Shown one piece after another: positions 59,691 through 64,000 of a DNA stretch of 64,000 nt. Under the pieces are notes generated by a model. It searched no databases. It was not told the DNA's origin and worked only from the letters and a program-made list of their open reading frames with translations. How positions within the stretch are numbered: the stretch's first letter is position 1; each line of letters opens with the position of its first letter. A program made the position numbers and the translations under genes. This DNA is from Cephalotus follicularis (Eukaryota > Streptophyta > Magnoliopsida > Oxalidales > Cephalotaceae): assembly GCA_001972305.1 (NCBI GenBank), contig BDDD01002673.1, positions 62,001 to 126,000 of the forward strand, in the 5' to 3' direction.

Positions 59691-61626
59691 GAAAAGTGCA
59701 TGGCATTAAAACGCCAGGCACTTCAAGCAAAAGAAAGGGAGAGACACGAGAGAGGGAGAGGCGGAGAGAACACCGGGAGGAGACGACGCCAGACGAAGGC
59801 GTCAGACCGGGAGATGGCCCGCACAGGACTTCATCCAGACGGTAACCTCCTTTCCCTTCTTCTCTTTTCTTTTATTTCTCCCCGTCATTGTCGCCTCTCT
59901 CACGCCATTGCCGTACGTTCCACCACCGGGAACCGTCACTGGTAGAGTGGGTTTTGGTCATGAAGACTAGCTCTTCCATTTTTATGGCTGTTGAGGCGTT
60001 TCCTGATCGGAATTGGCCAGAATGTGAAGGCTGAGTCAACCCAGTGGGTTTGACGTGATGAAGCCCGTGACACAGTGTTTCACACCGAGTCACGATGAGT
60101 TACGGCCACCAGCGGCTTGATTGAAGGATTTTGATGTCGGTTATGGCATTTTTAAGTGTTGAACGGAACTATTGAAGTCCAGCGAGTTGACTCAGTGAGT
60201 CAAACTCACTGCCGGCCGTGACTGCCGGCTCCTTCGTGAGTCTCGATGAGTCTCTGGCTATGACTCCTAGAATTGATGATTGTGTGGCATTTTTGGGTGG
60301 TGACTGAAATTGTGGATGGCCAGCGAGTTGACTCAGTGAGTCGAACTCACTGCTGCCTGAGACACGATGTTCGGCGCTGAGTCTCCAACGGTTATGAATA
60401 GATCATCCAATGTGGAGTCTGGTTATGGGTGTTACCGGAGCTAGTTGAGTTGGCCGAAAACTAGTCGGAGCTTCGGTGACGACAGTGTTGATTCCTATGC
60501 GTAGAGCGTAACGGGAATGTGTTGTATATGCAGAGTAAATGAAGTGATCAACGATAGGAGGTTTCAAAGCGATGGCGTTGGATACCCGGTTCAAGCTTGG
60601 AGGAGCTGATGATTCGTCAGTTCTGCTACAGAATCCCTTGAATAGCAAGTGCAACTATTGTTACTGCTTCAACTGGTAGGTTATACTATCTGCACTGCAT
60701 TCATGCATTTTAATGAATTGTATGAATTGTTATTGTGTTACTGTTATTGCGTGTTGATTGACTGTTGTTATACTGTTATTGAAACATCTACTGTTCACTG
60801 GTTATTGCACCGACTGGGAACTGGGTATGGATTTATAAACTGTCTTTACTGAGATTGAAACGAATTTCATGGGTTTTGGACATAGTTCCATTGATTTGCG
60901 AAATGCTTTGCGAACTATGGTTTCTAATAAAACCGTCCATACTTTACTGCTTTAAAAACTGACCCGTTGACCCTTTCATGCCTTTAAACTGGGTAGTCGA
61001 TGTTTTATACTTATGCTTTCTAAAACCATCGACTCTTTTGTGTGTTAAACTGAATGGTCGACACTGTACACTTTTCAACTAAACTAGTTGACACTTAGTG
61101 CCTTGTTTTGCGAAATGTCACTGTTTCTTACCGTTTTCAATTTCAAACTGTTTCTTCTTTACATTGATTCCATAGGAAGCCTCCCTAAGGCCTTGTATCC
61201 TATGCGAATCATCTTTTAACACTGTTGAATCTTAAATGAAGTTTTCAAAATGATTCTTGAAGCAATGCAACAAAAGAATATTCATTCAAATGGGTTTTAA
61301 GAATGGTTAGGATAGCTCCTTTTGGACATCTGGGCCCGAATATCCAATTGGACTTCCTCTCCATTGTTTTACAAACTTCGATAGGGACCAACAACTGTTC
61401 CTTAAACTGTTATAGAATATTGTTACTAAAAAATGTTTTATAAACTATTTTGAGGGATGTGGATCTCACTTGGTCCTTTAGGTCCCTATCATTTCCACTG
61501 CAATACTGTTACGGGTACGGGTACTGTATGATTACTGTTATGACTGATACTGTTTGAGTCCAAATGAGATAACCCATTCATGACTCTCATCTCCGTCATG
61601 AAGGTCATCAATGTTAGACCACATAA

Positions 61627-61750
61627 TATAGGCTGGACTATTGTGAACGGTCGAGACAATATAGGCTGGACTATTGTGAACAGTCGAGACAGTATAGGCT
61701 GGACTATTGTGAACAGTCGAGAATAAATGGGCTTGGACCATTGTGAACAA
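61627..61750. repeat. 33-bp tandem repeat in H LTR
   Basis: Three copies begin at 61627, 61660 and 61693 with the shared core TATAGGCTGGACTATTGTGA, and a fourth partial copy follows. Each contains GACT...AGTC or a near match, able to form a short stem. The repeat makes an 11-residue periodic open frame on the other strand, which is an artefact of the repeat. Confidence 0.85.
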
Positions 61751-62975
61751 GCCCTACTGTAAGCACTGTGTGATCAGTGTTATCTCACCCTACTCATCTA
61801 CGACTGAGAGAGTGCGTAGATAGTGGGATGGACCTATGGATTGTTTGTCCCTATGTATGATTACTGATTGTTTATGGAGTGTCTGCACGCTTATAACCTT
61901 GATGTGATTAGGACTAGCTAGATATACCTCGCTTAGGGACGGTTGGTATATCGAAGCTGTCCGCAACTGTACACTGATATACTAGACTACACTATTACTA
62001 TTACTACCACTATTACTATACACCGTTACTGTTCACTGTACTGTCGTTGTACCGTTACACGGCATACTGTTACACTGTCACACTACTGTATTGATGCATG
62101 CATTGGAAATTGTTATAACTGTGGCATACATAGCACATAGTATACCTACACGACCATGTGTCGCTGACCCATTTCATTTCATTGTAAACGGGATGGGTCA
62201 GGCCCAGGTGATGGTTCACAGTGAAATGGATCGAGATGGATGGATACTTAAGCTGGATCTTGGATAGTAGTGGTGTTGGGATTGTATTCTTATTGTTTAT
62301 GGTTTCATTATGATCATGTTATGGATTTACTTATATGCATTGTAATAAATGAGACAGGTTGGGATGGATGGATTCTCTGTAGCATTTTTTGATTTGCCAT
62401 ATTGTATATGATCTTACTTATGGTAATGGATATGGGTTTACTTATAAAGAATCGTATAAAAGGGGCCTTATATTTATAGTTGAATTGTACCGATATATAA
62501 GACTTGTTATGCAAAGAGACAAATCTAAAGATGTATAAGAGATGTTTTATTTCATCTATCGACCTGCCGACATGTGGCTGTGCTTATGATATATGTGTTG
62601 ATGTATTAAATAGGGACACGCCCATCATTTGAGACATTTGAATGATATGATACTGGTTTAGTTGTGGTTCTGAGGGCTGAGCCCATATATATACATAAAC
62701 TGTTGATTCCTCCTTCGAGAGTGTGAATATATAAAAATGTGTTTTTCTTTACAGGGGGTTAAGTCGGATAAACGAATACATCATGCCCGTTTTTCGGGAG
62801 ATTTTAAGAGTTAGTTTTTATTCCAATTGACTATTCCGCTGATGTATATGACTTTGACTTAAAGATTTATATGTATAGCACTTTGGAATATGAATATAAT
62901 GACGAAGTGACGGAACAGATTGGTATCTCACGTGTCGGATCGTGGGGGTTTACTCTCGCGGTTCAGGGTTTGACA

Positions 62976-63904
62976 ATCCGGATAGGATTTATGAACAAGA
63001 GATCATTAGATTGCATGGTGTATATGTATCGATCATTTCGGATCGAGATCCACGTTTCACATCATGCTTTTAGAAGAGTTTACAGAATGCTTTGGGTACA
63101 AACTTGAATTTCAGTACGACGTACCATCCTCAAACCGACGGGCAATCAGAACGGAACATTCAGACATTTGAAGACATGCTACGTGCTTGTGTTATAGGTT
63201 TTCAAGGGAGTTGGGAGTAGCATGTCACTCTGATTGAGTTTGCTTACAATAATAGCTTCCAAGCTAGCATACAAATGGAACCTTTTGAAGCACTTTACGG
63301 ACGAAGGTGTCAAACGCCTATTTGTTGGGAAGAAGTAGGAGAACGGAAGTTATTGGGACCAGAAATGGTACAAGTAACTACCGAAAAAGTTAAACTGATA
63401 GGGAAACACCTCTTAACAGCCCAAAGTAGACATAAGAGCTACGCGGATAAAAGATGAAGAGAGCTACAGTTTGAAGTGGGAGATCATGTTTTTCTCAAGA
63501 TATCGCCATGGAAAGGAGTGATGCGATTTGGCAAGAAGGGAAAGCTTAGTCCTCGATACATTGAACCATTTGAGATTTTAGAAAGGATAGGAGAAGTTAC
63601 GTATAGGCTTGCTTTACCACCAAGTCTATATTTTGTACACAATGTGTTCCATGTATCAGTACTCCGGAAGTATATGGCCAATCCATCACATGTCTTAAGA
63701 GTTCAACCGATTCAATTGCATGAAGACTTGTCATACGATGAACAACCAATGGAAATTCTGGATCGTAAAGAGCAAATTGTAAGGACCAAGACAATTCCCT
63801 TAGTAAAAGTGTTATCAAAAAATCATGGAGTCGAAGAAGCTACTTGGGAATTGGAACAAACAATGAGAAAGGAATACCCTAACCTTTTTGAGTCTGATGT
63901 GTAA
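62976..63904 (+). pseudogene. Ty3/gypsy element I integrase, C-terminal half
   Basis: It begins mid-domain at the word FMNKRSLDCMVY (usual ENEIIRLHGV region), then [20 protein letters not shown] with the catalytic Glu, EFAYNNSFQASIQMEPFEAL, and the [17 protein letters not shown] module. The tail [20 protein letters not shown] is chromodomain-like, and the stop is at 63904. Better preserved than H. The upstream part is cut off by the H LTR, so H appears to have inserted into I. It is broken in a few places. Confidence 0.85.
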
Positions 63905-63927
63905 CAAATTTTGAGGACAAAATTTTT

Positions 63928-63940
63928 GTAAGGTGGGTAG
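63928..63940 (+). other. Polypurine tract of element I
   Basis: GTAAGGTGGGTAG directly precedes the LTR start at 63943 and resembles the tract of element B (TAAGGTGGGGAGG). Confidence 0.75.
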
Positions 63941-63942
63941 AA

Positions 63943-64000
63943 TGTAATGACCGGAAAATTTTGTTAAAGTTATATGGAAATATAGTTGCCATTGTTGAGG
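63943..64000 (+). mobile_element. Start of element I 3' LTR, cut by window edge
   Basis: TGTAATGACCGGAAAATTTTG follows the polypurine tract. Only 58 bases are in the window. The start differs from the H LTR (TGTAATGCCCC), so I is a separate family. Confidence 0.75.

Larger units (their letters stand above)
59647..62975 (+). mobile_element. 3' LTR of Ty3/gypsy element H (about 3.3 kb)
   Basis: It begins TGTAATGCCCCAG right after a polypurine tract. The end is put at 62975 (GGTTTGACA) because integrase of another element starts immediately after. Inside: a TATATATATATAAAG run at 59670-59690 that could be a TATA region, a GC-richer zone with GGTAACC near 59841, repeated GACTCAGTGAGTC-type words (60180-60350), a 33-bp tandem repeat (61627-61750), an ACTATT/ACTGTT-rich zone (61960-62100), and TTTTTCTTTACAGG near 62742-62755. 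No gene is seen. The right end is less certain than the left. Confidence 0.7.

Noticed and set aside
61538-61750. Minus-strand open frame with repeated STVHNSPAY peptide
   Set aside because: It is produced by the 33-bp tandem repeat in an LTR and has no other support.
1-64000. Host genes, tRNA, rRNA or a new defence or biosynthetic system
   Set aside because: Every recognised coding motif belongs to a retrotransposon; I saw no intron-exon gene structure, tRNA fold or non-element protein domain.

Overview
The window is plant nuclear DNA made almost entirely of LTR retrotransposons inserted into one another. The evidence is Ty3/gypsy and Ty1/copia polyprotein pieces, 1.4-3.7 kb LTRs beginning TGTAATACCC, TGTCA or similar, primer-binding sites matching plant initiator-Met tRNA (TGGTATCAGAG), 5-bp target-site duplications (TSDs), and no recognisable host gene, tRNA or rRNA. 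Many gypsy pol genes end in a chromodomain-like TWE-rich tail. With the long LTRs, this suggests Tekay/Del-type chromoviruses, although the lineage cannot be fixed by eye. All elements here are fossils.

Layout, using letter names given here. L (1-1137) is a diverged LTR-like piece. J (1138-10617, minus) is a gypsy element with gag, pol and 5' LTR, and solo LTR K (5051-7328, plus, TSD TGTAA) lies in its gag. A minus-strand fragment of an H-type LTR follows (10618-11486). F (about 11831-22928, plus) is a degraded copia element whose leader is split by C (13087-19692, minus, TSD ACTAA), which is nearly only two LTRs. F stops abruptly where copia element E begins (22929-53280, minus). The 3' LTR of E is split by gypsy element A (23253-43142, minus, near-perfect TSD). 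The pol of A is split by gypsy element B (26864-37259, minus, TSD ACCAG). Solo LTR G (48405-50981, TSD CATAA) sits in the leader of E. After a short patchwork (53281-53490) comes gypsy element D (53490-58531, minus). Then come the plus-strand end of gypsy element H (degraded pol end 58532-59646, LTR 59647-62975) and the integrase end of another gypsy element, I (62976-64000), whose 3' LTR has just begun at the window edge.

The insertion order can be read from the nesting: F is older than E, E is older than A, and A is older than B, a nest four levels deep. K is younger than J, C is younger than F, and G is younger than E. LTR pairs compared by eye differ by roughly 5-15%, which suggests activity over the last few million years if usual plant rates apply.

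The most unusual signals are inside the LTRs. The TGTAATACCC group (J, K, C, G, D) shares a near-identical box of about 50 bp that looks like a 3' splice acceptor, paired with a plausible donor 1.3-2.5 kb upstream. Members J, C, G and partly K carry a run of small hairpins whose stems differ between copies by compensating base changes. Several LTR families carry clusters of the palindrome GTCGAC. The C LTRs contain an array of about eleven degenerate 60-90 bp units.
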